Shown: positions 1 through 5,446 of the stretch, one piece after another | Layout: every line of letters begins with the position of its first letter | How positions within the stretch are numbered: position 1 is the first letter of the stretch | Program-made: the position numbers and the translations under genes | NCBI GenBank assembly: GCA_018065165.1 | Contig: JAGHTV010000001.1 | Location: forward strand, 1-6,093 | Length of the DNA stretch: 6,093 bases | Reading direction: 5' to 3' | Source: Candidatus Sodaliphilus fimicaballi | GTDB lineage: Bacteria; Bacteroidota; Bacteroidia; Bacteroidales; Muribaculaceae | Notes under the pieces: generated by a model | The model's database searches: none | What the model saw: the letters and a program-made list of their open reading frames with translations, nothing else | What the model was told of the DNA's origin: nothing

Positions 1-8
1 TTGTAGCT

Positions 9-1568
9 ATGATAAAAAGGACCTTTACATTAATAATATATATATTTGCGGCTTTATCACAAATTGCTATTGCTGACGAACTTAACGAAACACTTCAAAG
101 ATTTGACAAGTTGAGTAGCAATGGGCGTGTAACCCTGGCAAACAAACTTTTCTCTGAAAAATTTGTTGAGGTTGCCGACACTGTGTTCAAGTATGACAAC
201 AATGTAAATCAAAATTATCTCGAGGCCGAGGTTTATTATTGGGCTGCTGAGTATGAGTTGGCAAGGAATAACTATAGCCATGCTGCAATATACATTAATC
301 ACGCCTTGCCCATACAGCGTAAACTAAAAGGTGATAATCTGGCCGATTATCTATCTACAGCAGGTGTAGCCTATACACGTCTGGGCGACTTCAGTTCGTC
401 AATAAAATATCAAGAAGAATGTCTCGCACTTGATCGCAAGAGCGGAGATAAGGAACTTATAAGTTCATCGCTTAACAATATTGCAGCCACTTCACTCTCG
501 GCAGGAATGATTATCAATGGCGAGAAGTATATAGAAGAGGCAATAAATATAGAGCGTGAACTTAAGCGTCCGGCGGCACTTGCTGTGCGTCTGGGACTTG
601 CAAGCGAGATATATGTTAAGCTTGGTCGTCTCGACCGTGCCTTGCAGGTAGCTCAAGAGGCACTCAACATTGAGCCTAATAAAGAGAAGATTTCCATTCG
701 CAAGAGTCAGTTAGCGGCAGTCTACAACGAAATGGGTAAGATGTCGCAAGCCTTGCAACTGTTGCACGAATCAGAGGTTGACTTGCGTAAGAGCAATAAT
801 AAAAATTCACTTGCTATAGTTCTTAATCAACTGGGTAATATTGAAATAAAGCAAGGTAATACACAAGCAGCAGTGGCTCACTTAAGTGAAAGTGCCCAGT
901 TGTGTGCCGAGACTGGTAACCTTAATATTGAGCAAAAGGCTCGCCGCATGCTATGCGACGCTTTGCGTGTTACCAATCCTGCACAAGCATTAGTTGAACT
1001 CGAGAAATATGCACAACTCAAGGATAGCATATACTCTACCGAGGCAGCACAGAGTCTAGCCTTGTTTGATGTAAAATATGAGACTACCGAGAAAGAGCAT
1101 GAGATTGAAATCCTAAATCAGCGTGTGAGAAACCGTAATATGGGACTCATATTCCTAGTAGTGGTTCTTGTGGCAGTAATAGTCATCAGTGTACTGTTTG
1201 CACGCTTTGCAAATATTAGGAAAAAACAAAACATCACACTCATCAAGGCCAATCTGCTCAAGGATCAACTCCTCGAGATTGCACAAAACAAGACCGAGCA
1301 ACCCGAAGAAAAGAAAACCGAACAAATCACCCAACTTGCACAAGAGATGGGCAGCATAGGCGAAATGCCACAGGTAAAAATTACCCGTCGCGAGCGTGAG
1401 GTGATGAAACTGTGTTGCGAGGGATTGCTTGCCAAGGAGATTGCCGAGCAACTCAATATTTCGCAACGCACAGTCGAAACCCACAAGACAAATTTGTTCA
1501 AAAAACTGGGTATAAACAACACAATGGAACTCGTGCGATATGCACAAGTAACAGGTGAAATCAAGTAA
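9..1568 (+). CDS. TPR-repeat, membrane-tethered LuxR-type transcriptional regulator
   Basis: The 519-aa protein starts with a signal peptide (basic MIKR, hydrophobic 6-22, likely cleavage after AIA at 22). Residues about 70-340 form a series of tetratricopeptide-like helical repeats. A hydrophobic transmembrane segment spans about 378-400 (starting MGLIFLVVVLVAVIVIS), then comes a charged, Glu/Lys-rich linker. A LuxR/GerE helix-turn-helix lies at about 458-514, with the typical TRRE...EIAEQLNISQRTVETHK pattern. The layout implies periplasmic TPRs, one membrane crossing and a cytoplasmic DNA-binding domain, so it probably senses a periplasmic or envelope partner and regulates transcription while membrane-bound. 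There is no response-regulator receiver domain. This architecture is common in Bacteroidota; the ligand and targets cannot be read from the sequence. The start at 9 is favoured by the intact signal peptide. Its promoter lies outside the window, and the gene appears complete. Confidence 0.93.
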   Translation: MIKRTFTLIIYIFAALSQIAIADELNETLQRFDKLSSNGRVTLANKLFSEKFVEVADTVFKYDNNVNQNYLEAEVYYWAAEYELARNNYSHAAIYINHALPIQRKLKGDNLADYLSTAGVAYTRLGDFSSSIKYQEECLALDRKSGDKELISSSLNNIAATSLSAGMIINGEKYIEEAINIERELKRPAALAVRLGLASEIYVKLGRLDRALQVAQEALNIEPNKEKISIRKSQLAAVYNEMGKMSQALQLLHESEVDLRKSNNKNSLAIVLNQLGNIEIKQGNTQAAVAHLSESAQLCAETGNLNIEQKARRMLCDALRVTNPAQALVELEKYAQLKDSIYSTEAAQSLALFDVKYETTEKEHEIEILNQRVRNRNMGLIFLVVVLVAVIVISVLFARFANIRKKQNITLIKANLLKDQLLEIAQNKTEQPEEKKTEQITQLAQEMGSIGEMPQVKITRREREVMKLCCEGLLAKEIAEQLNISQRTVETHKTNLFKKLGINNTMELVRYAQVTGEIK

Positions 1569-1695
1569 AATTAGGGTAAATTTACTACGTAAATACTCGT
1601 AAAAACGTACTTAAGTACGGGTTAAAGTGCTTGTAATTAAAGAACTTTAATTAAGTTTGCATCGAAAACACAAGACACCCCGTACTCTAATTTTA
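1566..1695 (+). other. Nested foldback in the 3' region of the LuxR-type gene
   Basis: Overlapping the stop codon, several inverted repeats nest inside one another: TAAAATTAG (1566-1574) with CTAATTTTA (1687-1695), AGTACGGG (1614-1621) with CCCGTACT (1679-1686), CTTGT (1630-1634) with ACAAG (1670-1674), and an inner hairpin TAATTAAAG-AA-CTTTAATTA (1634-1653). The two outer 3' arms are contiguous. The matching 5' arms are separated by about 39 nt that carry palindromes of their own. It could be a structured 3' UTR or a cluster of protein-binding palindromes. The pairing is directly visible; any function is inference. Confidence 0.5.
1576..1619. promoter_or_regulatory. Cluster of GTAAA/ACGTA palindromes, possible operator array
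   Basis: Within 44 nt there are a perfect palindrome GTAAATTTAC (1576-1585), a TACGTA (1586-1591), two CGTAAA words (1588 and 1598) and a perfect 14-bp palindrome CGTACTTAAGTACG (1606-1619). LuxR-family HTH proteins bind as dimers to short palindromes, so binding by the adjacent regulator is conceivable. No promoter or gene starts directly downstream, so the operator reading is weak. Confidence 0.25.
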
Positions 1696-1731
1696 TCGTA
1701 AACTTGAAAACAATTAATTTGAAAACTATAG

Positions 1732-1768
1732 AACTGGATTTGATCAAACGGTCAAATCCAGTTTTTTT
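1732..1768 (+). terminator. Intrinsic terminator downstream of the LuxR-type gene
   Basis: AACTGGATTTGA (1732-1743) pairs perfectly over 12 bp with TCAAATCCAGTT (1752-1763). The loop is 8 nt, and a run of seven T follows the stem base at 1762-1768. This is the classical Rho-independent form on the plus strand and most likely ends transcription from the gene at 9-1568, 164 nt upstream. Confidence 0.85.
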
Positions 1769-1848
1769 ATATATAAAAGAAATACACAGTCAGTCGAAAA
1801 AAATAGGGATAGTTGCCATTTCTAAAAAATAAAAAAACAAAGAAAACC

Positions 1849-1977
1849 CCTTGACGAGGATGACGGCTATCGCCTCTGACGGCATGAGCACATGATTTTC
1901 CTCGCAAGCAAGCTTCCATATAAAACCATGTGCTCATACCATCACCTTCTTGCCAAAGGCTTTCATCCTCGTCAAGG
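1849..1977 (-). ncRNA. Candidate structured RNA on the minus strand (long foldback with U-rich tail)
   Basis: A 15-bp perfect outer stem (1849-1863 with 1963-1977, CCTTGACGAGGATGA and its complement) encloses a second long helix, 1877-1899 with 1922-1944. The second helix has 20 Watson-Crick pairs and three exceptions (1880/1941, 1883/1938, 1895/1926). On the plus strand these three are C:A or A:C mismatches; on the minus strand all three become G:U pairs, so an RNA would be read leftward. Left of the outer stem the minus strand runs GGTTTTC and then T-rich to about 1823, like an intrinsic terminator tail. A weak -7-like TACTATTG lies on the minus strand at 2009-2016, without a clear -33 box. 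It could instead be a large bare terminator or a miniature repeat element. No family is recognised. Confidence 0.4.
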
Positions 1978-2051
1978 CAAAAAACATGAAATAAGCCTGT
2001 AGTTGTTACAATAGTAGGATGTCCATATAGAGAGAAGTTTTTTTCGGGTCA

Positions 2052-2065
2052 ACGCTATTTAGCGT
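2052..2065. repeat. Perfect short hairpin
   Basis: ACGCTA (2052-2057) and TAGCGT (2060-2065) form a perfect 6-bp inverted repeat with a TT loop. It is the first in a dense chain of hairpins reaching 2291. No T-run follows, so it is not an intrinsic terminator. Confidence 0.5.
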
Positions 2066-2087
2066 ATATGATAGACATTTATCAGAC

Positions 2088-2102
2088 TTGCCCGAAGGGC
2101 AA
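2088..2102. repeat. Hairpin with GAA triloop
   Basis: TTGCCC (2088-2093), loop GAA, GGGCAA (2097-2102): a perfect 6-bp stem. It shares the C-GAA-G tip with hairpins at 2182-2192 and 2256-2264. C(GNA)G tips are known to form unusually stable single-strand DNA mini-hairpins. No T-run follows. Confidence 0.55.
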
Positions 2103-2125
2103 TACACATAGTGCTTGTCGCTATG

Positions 2126-2209
2126 TTAATAACCCCGTACAACCGAACGCAGTGAGCTAGATAATGTGAGCAGCGGTAAGTCAGCGAAGCTGGTGCCGCG
2201 ATAAGCGAA
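2126..2209 (-). repeat. Structured dispersed element, copy 1 (inverted relative to copy at 5969-6060)
   Basis: Read on the minus strand, this segment begins TTCGCTTATCGCGGCAC (2209 to 2193) and ends GTTGTACGGGGTTATTAA (2143 to 2126). Copy 2 on the plus strand begins TTCGCTGGTCGCGGCAC and ends GTTGGACGGGTTAATAA, so both ends match at about 15 of 17 positions while the interiors differ. Copy 1 contains the hairpin CAGC-GAA-GCTG (2182-2192) inside a GCGG/CCGC stem (2173-2176 with 2196-2199). AATGT/ACATT (2163-2167 with 2209-2213) and an outer CCCCGTAC/GTGCGGGG stem (2133-2140 with 2237-2244) extend the fold beyond the shared part. Conserved ends with a variable hairpin core suggest a dispersed structured repeat. 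Confidence 0.5.
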
Positions 2210-2252
2210 CATTGTCAAACGAGCCATGCGAGTGCAGTGCGGGGATAAACAA

Positions 2253-2291
2253 TTAGGCGAAGCCATACCGCTCTCCCCGCAGGGGGCCTAA
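2253..2291. repeat. Compound GC-rich hairpin
   Basis: TTAGGC (2253-2258) pairs with GCCTAA (2286-2291). Inside are CCCC-GCA-GGGG (2275-2285) and an alternative small hairpin GGC-GAA-GCC (2256-2264) that competes for the outer 5' arm. It is followed by A-rich rather than T-rich sequence, so it is not an intrinsic terminator on the plus strand. Confidence 0.5.
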
Positions 2292-2333
2292 AAAGAATTT
2301 TGAAAAATCAAAAACTTAAATTCAGTCGTATTC

Positions 2334-2364
2334 TTTGTTAATTTCCATAAAACAACTAACTTTG
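2334..2364 (+). promoter_or_regulatory. Bacteroidota-type promoter
   Basis: TTTG at 2334-2337 (-33 element) and TAACTTTG at 2357-2364 (-7 element, a perfect TAnnTTTG) are separated by 19 nt, the spacing expected for the primary sigma factor of Bacteroidota. The predicted transcription start is near 2370, right at the foot of the hairpin at 2371-2403. It is the best promoter seen in the window. It may drive a small RNA, the genes at 2876-5815 with a leader of about 500 nt, or both. Confidence 0.65.
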
Positions 2365-2370
2365 CAACAA

Positions 2371-2455
2371 TTCAAGCGCTTGCGGCAGAGGCCGTAGCTT
2401 GAAGGACATATTAAGGTGTGTTCTACTAATTATGAAAGTAGTATTTTAATTTTTT
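2371..2455 (+). ncRNA. Candidate small RNA or structured leader
   Basis: Directly after the predicted start, TTCAAGC (2371-2377) pairs with GCTTGAA (2397-2403). Coaxial with it, TGCGGC-AGAG-GCCGTA (2381-2396) forms an inner stem with one G:U pair and a 3-nt bulge. At 2423-2441 a weaker hairpin CTACT/AGTAG precedes a T-rich run (2442-2455), which could be a weak terminator and would give an RNA of about 85 nt. No known riboswitch or RNA family is recognised. If the terminator leaks, it would serve as the leader of the nuclease-like gene. Confidence 0.35.
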
Positions 2456-2505
2456 CGGTCGCTTTTGATTCTGTTTCGGCATTTTTTTTGTCATTCAGTC
2501 GGTCA

Positions 2506-2519
2506 CGAAGCTTGCTTCG
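2506..2519. repeat. Perfect hairpin CGAAGC-TT-GCTTCG
   Basis: CGAAGC (2506-2511) and GCTTCG (2514-2519) form a perfect 6-bp inverted repeat. A second small hairpin, AAGCG-TTT-CGCTT, lies at 2598-2610. Neither has a T-run. They continue the hairpin-rich character of the region. Confidence 0.45.
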
Positions 2520-2692
2520 CTCCCTCTTCATGATAAAAACCTACTCGAAACAACTCTCAAAATCGTCTCGACATGATTATTAGAACTCACCTTGTGAAAG
2601 CGTTTCGCTTCCGTATCTTGAACAAGAAAATCGCCAATTTTCAAAACCAATTAGATATCGAAGCAACTGAGACGCCTTCGCTATGCTTGTTT

Positions 2693-2741
2693 CCACCTCC
2701 ACAAGCGGGAGGTGCCACAATAAGCTATGGCGTGGGGGTGG
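2693..2741 (+). promoter_or_regulatory. Mutually exclusive hairpins upstream of the nuclease-like gene
   Basis: CACCTCC (2694-2700) pairs perfectly with GGAGGTG (2708-2714) over a 7-nt loop. The same arm, CCACCTCC (2693-2700), can instead pair with GGGGGTGG (2734-2741) using one G:U. Two exclusive folds in a probable leader resemble a switch, but no T-run terminator or ligand fold accompanies them. A repetitive intergenic palindrome is an equally good explanation. Confidence 0.25.
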
Positions 2742-2875
2742 GTTGTTCAATAATTGGTTAGGCGTTTGGCGATGCCTCTTGTTCTGTTGGACAACGATAT
2801 CGTCCCACGCTTTCTTTTTTGTGCCATAACATAAACCAGTTTCACAGGGGACGTGAGAAACACAGAGAATGAATT

Positions 2876-3532
2876 ATGAACATAAATTTGGCTTGCCAAC
2901 GATTTGTGTCTAATCTCTTAAAAAGAAATGGTAATAGTTTCTTTTCGGAAGACAACATTCGTTTTTATTGGTTTGAAGCGATGCTTAATCAAGACCCCGA
3001 CCTCAACAATTATTCTCTTGAGGAACCCTATGTCAAAGTCGCAGGAAACAAAGAACTTGACTTGATGTATGAAGGTATGAATGAAATTTTGTGTTTTGAG
3101 ATAAAATTTCACAGAAATGGTTCCAATAAATCAGAATTTCCCCACACGATGTCGGCAGGAGAAGTGATTAATGACATTTTTCGATTGCCACAGTGGGCAA
3201 AAGTTAGAGTCAATAAACCTATCCGTAAGTTCTTGCTTTATGTCACCGACAAAGAAATGCATGATTATCTCTCCTACAAAAAAACTAATGTTTTTTCATC
3301 TCAACATTACAGGAATGAACTCAAGAAGTTCTATGACATGGCGCAAAACGTTACTACATCACTAAACTTTAATAACGTGAATGCTCCCAAAACTTTCTTG
3401 TCAAGTGCGACAACATCTATAGGAACAATCGGGATTACTAACTTATCTTTATTATTTAAAGGTGATTATTCGTTGAACAATATTCATCTAAAAGGTAGTG
3501 AATGCCATATTCGACTTTATGAAATCAAATAA
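2876..3532 (+). CDS. Putative PD-(D/E)XK nuclease-like protein (hypothetical)
   Basis: The 218-aa soluble protein has no signal peptide or membrane segment. Its middle has the spacing of a PD-(D/E)XK catalytic core: Asp62 in KELDLMYE, then Glu75-x-Lys77 in the strand ILCFEIKFHR. Glu34 in the preceding helix is a possible extra acidic ligand. A later Ser/Thr-rich part with GTIGITNLSLLF (about 180-195) is unassigned. The family usually cuts or binds DNA in restriction, repair or defence, but which role applies here is unknown. No methyltransferase, helicase or other defence partner is adjacent. The start at 2876 is fixed upstream by an in-frame TGA at 2870-2872. The gene ends 21 nt before the LRR gene, suggesting one transcript. 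The nuclease assignment rests on motif spacing only. Confidence 0.75.
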   Translation: MNINLACQRFVSNLLKRNGNSFFSEDNIRFYWFEAMLNQDPDLNNYSLEEPYVKVAGNKELDLMYEGMNEILCFEIKFHRNGSNKSEFPHTMSAGEVINDIFRLPQWAKVRVNKPIRKFLLYVTDKEMHDYLSYKKTNVFSSQHYRNELKKFYDMAQNVTTSLNFNNVNAPKTFLSSATTSIGTIGITNLSLLFKGDYSLNNIHLKGSECHIRLYEIK

Positions 3533-3553
3533 TCAATCAAAAAATTATAAATT

Positions 3554-4375
3554 ATGAAACGACTATATTTTATTTTCTCCTTGCTTATCACGGCATGGAT
3601 AACAGCAAGTGCCTATGACTTCATAGAACATGGCATAGCATATAAAAAACATAGTGATGGTAAGAGTGTATATGTGACCTACATTAATTTTTCAAGGCCT
3701 TACTATGAAGGCAGTATCGTGATTCCTTCTACTGTAACTTATAGTGGAACAACATATCCAATCACTTCTATCGGAGAAATGGCTTTCTATAATTGCTCAG
3801 GCCTCAAAAGCATCACTATCCCCAACTCCGTCACTTCTATCGGAGAATGGGCTTTCTCTTACTGCTCAGGGCTCACAAGCGTCACTATCCCCAACTCCGT
3901 CACTTCTATCGGGGACGGCGCTTTTTCTAACTCAGGACTCACCAGCATCACTATCCCCAACTCCGTCACTTCTATCGGCAACAAAGCTTTCTATGAGACT
4001 GCATGGTACTATAATCAACCAGATGGACTTGTCTATGCAGGACTAGTCGCATACAAATATAAAGGTACAATACCAAGCAACACCTCCATTACATTAAAAG
4101 ACGGAACGAAAGGTATCGGAGACTACGCTTTCGATGATTGCAAAGGCCTCACCAGCATCACCATCGGCAACTCCGTCACGTCTATCGGTTACTGTGCATT
4201 CTATGGCTGTAGCGGTTTAACAGGCTCACTCACCATCCCCAACTCCGTCACGTCTATCGGTGGAGGAGCGTTCTTTCGCTGCGCTGGTCTCACCAGTGTT
4301 ACCATCCCCAACTCCGTCACTTCTATCGGAGAATGGGCTTTCTCTGATTGCTCAGGGCTCACCACTGTTGAATAA
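3554..4375 (+). CDS. BspA-like leucine-rich-repeat surface protein, 5' part, ending at a premature stop
   Basis: This 273-aa open part starts with a clear signal peptide (MKRLYFIFSLLITAWITASA, likely cleavage after residue 20). A short N-terminal region (21-75) leads into LRR_5/BspA repeats of 22-24 residues with the core SITIPNSVTSIG..AF..CSGL. One unit near residue 145 carries the insert seen in other BspA proteins (AWYYNQPDGLVYAGLVAYKYKG). The frame stops at TAA 4373-4375, inside a module whose two later copies have Tyr at this position. If translated alone it would be a secreted LRR fragment without the C-terminal dockerin. BspA-type proteins are known for adhesion to host matrix and cells; the role here is inferred. 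The start follows an A/T-rich leader 21 nt after the nuclease-like gene. Confidence 0.85.
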   Translation: MKRLYFIFSLLITAWITASAYDFIEHGIAYKKHSDGKSVYVTYINFSRPYYEGSIVIPSTVTYSGTTYPITSIGEMAFYNCSGLKSITIPNSVTSIGEWAFSYCSGLTSVTIPNSVTSIGDGAFSNSGLTSITIPNSVTSIGNKAFYETAWYYNQPDGLVYAGLVAYKYKGTIPSNTSITLKDGTKGIGDYAFDDCKGLTSITIGNSVTSIGYCAFYGCSGLTGSLTIPNSVTSIGGGAFFRCAGLTSVTIPNSVTSIGEWAFSDCSGLTTVE

Positions 4376-5446
4376 AATCCTGATATTTGTTCGAGTCCAT
4401 ATTCATCGTCTGATACATGGTTCGAGGATAGTCCATTGACATCCTTAATAATTGGAGACAAGGTTAAAACAATCCCCGCCTACTTAGCTTGCGATCAAAC
4501 GAAACTCACCAGCATCACCATCCCCAACTCCGTCACTTCTATCGAACAATATGCTTTCTCTGGTTGCTCTGGGCTCACCAGTGTTGAATATAATGCTGTA
4601 AATTGTTCGAGTCCATCATCATCGTCATATACATGGTTCAAGGATTGTCCATTAACATCACTAATAATTGGCGATGAGGTTGAAACAATTCCTGATTATT
4701 TTGCCTACAACCAAAATAACCTCACCAGCATCACCATCCCCGACTTTGTCACTTTTATCGGTAGCAGTGCGTTCTATGGTTGCACTGGTCTTACCAGTGT
4801 TACCATTGGCAACTCTGTCACTTCTATTGGCGAGGGTGCGTTCTCTGAGTGCACTGGTCTCACCAGTGTTGAATACAATGCTATTAATTGTGCGGATCCG
4901 ACAGCATATAGTTATGCATGGTTCAAAAATAGTACATTGACATCGCTAAAAATTGGAGACAAGGTTAAAAGAATTCCTGCTTATTTGGCATTCAATCAAA
5001 AGAACCTTAGCGGCATAACCATCCCCGACTCAGTCACTTTTATCGGTAGCAGTGCGTTCTATGGTTGCACTGGTCTCAAAAGCATCACAATCCCCAACTC
5101 AGTCACTTCTATCGGCAACGAAGCTTTCTATGAATGCTCCGGGCTCACAAGTATCAAGGTGGATGCGGGTAACGCTTACTATGACTCAAGGAACAACTGC
5201 AACGCTATCATTGAGACTAAATCCAACTCTCTTATCAAAGGGTGCATGAACACCATCATTCCAAACTCAGTCACTTCTATCGGGAGCAGCGCTTTCAACT
5301 ACTGCTCCGGGCTCACAAGCATCAACATCCCCAACTCCGTCACTTCTATCGGAGAATGGGCTTTCTCTGAATGCTCAGGGCTCACCAGCGTCGCTATCCC
5401 CAACTCCGTCACTTATATCGGGGACGGCGCTTTCTCTAACTGCTCC
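3779..5446 (+). repeat. Tandem LRR-coding repeats of about 69 nt
   Basis: The unit encoding LTSITIPNSVTSIG..AF..CSG recurs through the gene. Successive CCC codons of the IPNS core sit at 3821, 3890 and 3956, a period of 69 and then 66 nt where one unit lacks its Cys codon. Nucleotide identity is very high, for example CCCAACTCCGTCACTTCTAT in many units, which favours unequal recombination and copy-number change. Confidence 0.85.
4367..5026 (+). repeat. Three copies of a 53-aa higher-order module
   Basis: A 159-nt module encoding VEYNA.NC...(10)...W F...LTSL.IGD.V..IP...(10)...ITIP occurs at 4367-4525, 4583-4741 and 4868-5026. Copy starts are 216 and 285 nt apart, the difference being exactly one 69-nt LRR unit. 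The first copy carries the TAA stop and is also the most diverged in its first third. Confidence 0.8.

Larger units (their letters stand above)
1769..2875. other. 1.1-kb intergenic region without a supported protein gene
   Basis: No open frame here has a recognisable domain or a convincing start. The content is structural: a minus-strand foldback (1849-1977), a run of hairpins (2052-2291), one promoter with an RNA candidate (2334-2455) and more hairpins up to a bulged stem GTTTCAC/GTGAGAAAC (2839-2861) just before the next start codon. It is far longer than usual for bacterial intergenic DNA and looks like an accumulation site for repeats or RNA genes. Confidence 0.6.

Noticed and set aside
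1849..1977. The foldback as an integron attC site, retron msr-msd or MITE
   Set aside because: No RYYYAAC/GTTRRRY core boxes, no reverse transcriptase or integrase in the window, and no clear target-site duplication flanking the arms.
2320..2501. 9-bp direct repeat ATTCAGTCG at 2320-2328 and 2493-2501, resembling target-site duplication around the sRNA candidate
   Set aside because: There are no terminal inverted repeats inside, and by rough count a 9-mer match is expected by chance in a region this size.
2430..2531. 33-aa minus-strand frame (starts MKRERSKLRDRLNDKKNAET), highly charged
   Set aside because: It is short, overlaps the sRNA candidate antisense, and its -7-like TAGGTTTT lacks a correctly spaced -33 box. 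The frame could arise by chance. A search for conserved homologues would settle it.
2573..2761. 62-aa open frame on the plus strand, translating to a FPPPQAGGATISYG-type tail
   Set aside because: The tail is the translation of a GC-rich palindrome (2693-2741), a typical source of spurious ORFs. There is no domain and no convincing start context, so it is treated as noncoding.
4201..4461. Minus-strand open frame within the LRR gene
   Set aside because: It is a shadow of the repeat array. Its repeated TELGMV peptides are the reverse reading of the PNSVTS-coding units.
3779..5446. Regular repeats as a CRISPR array
   Set aside because: The repeats are in frame, protein-coding, and encode LRR_5 units without unique spacers of constant length.
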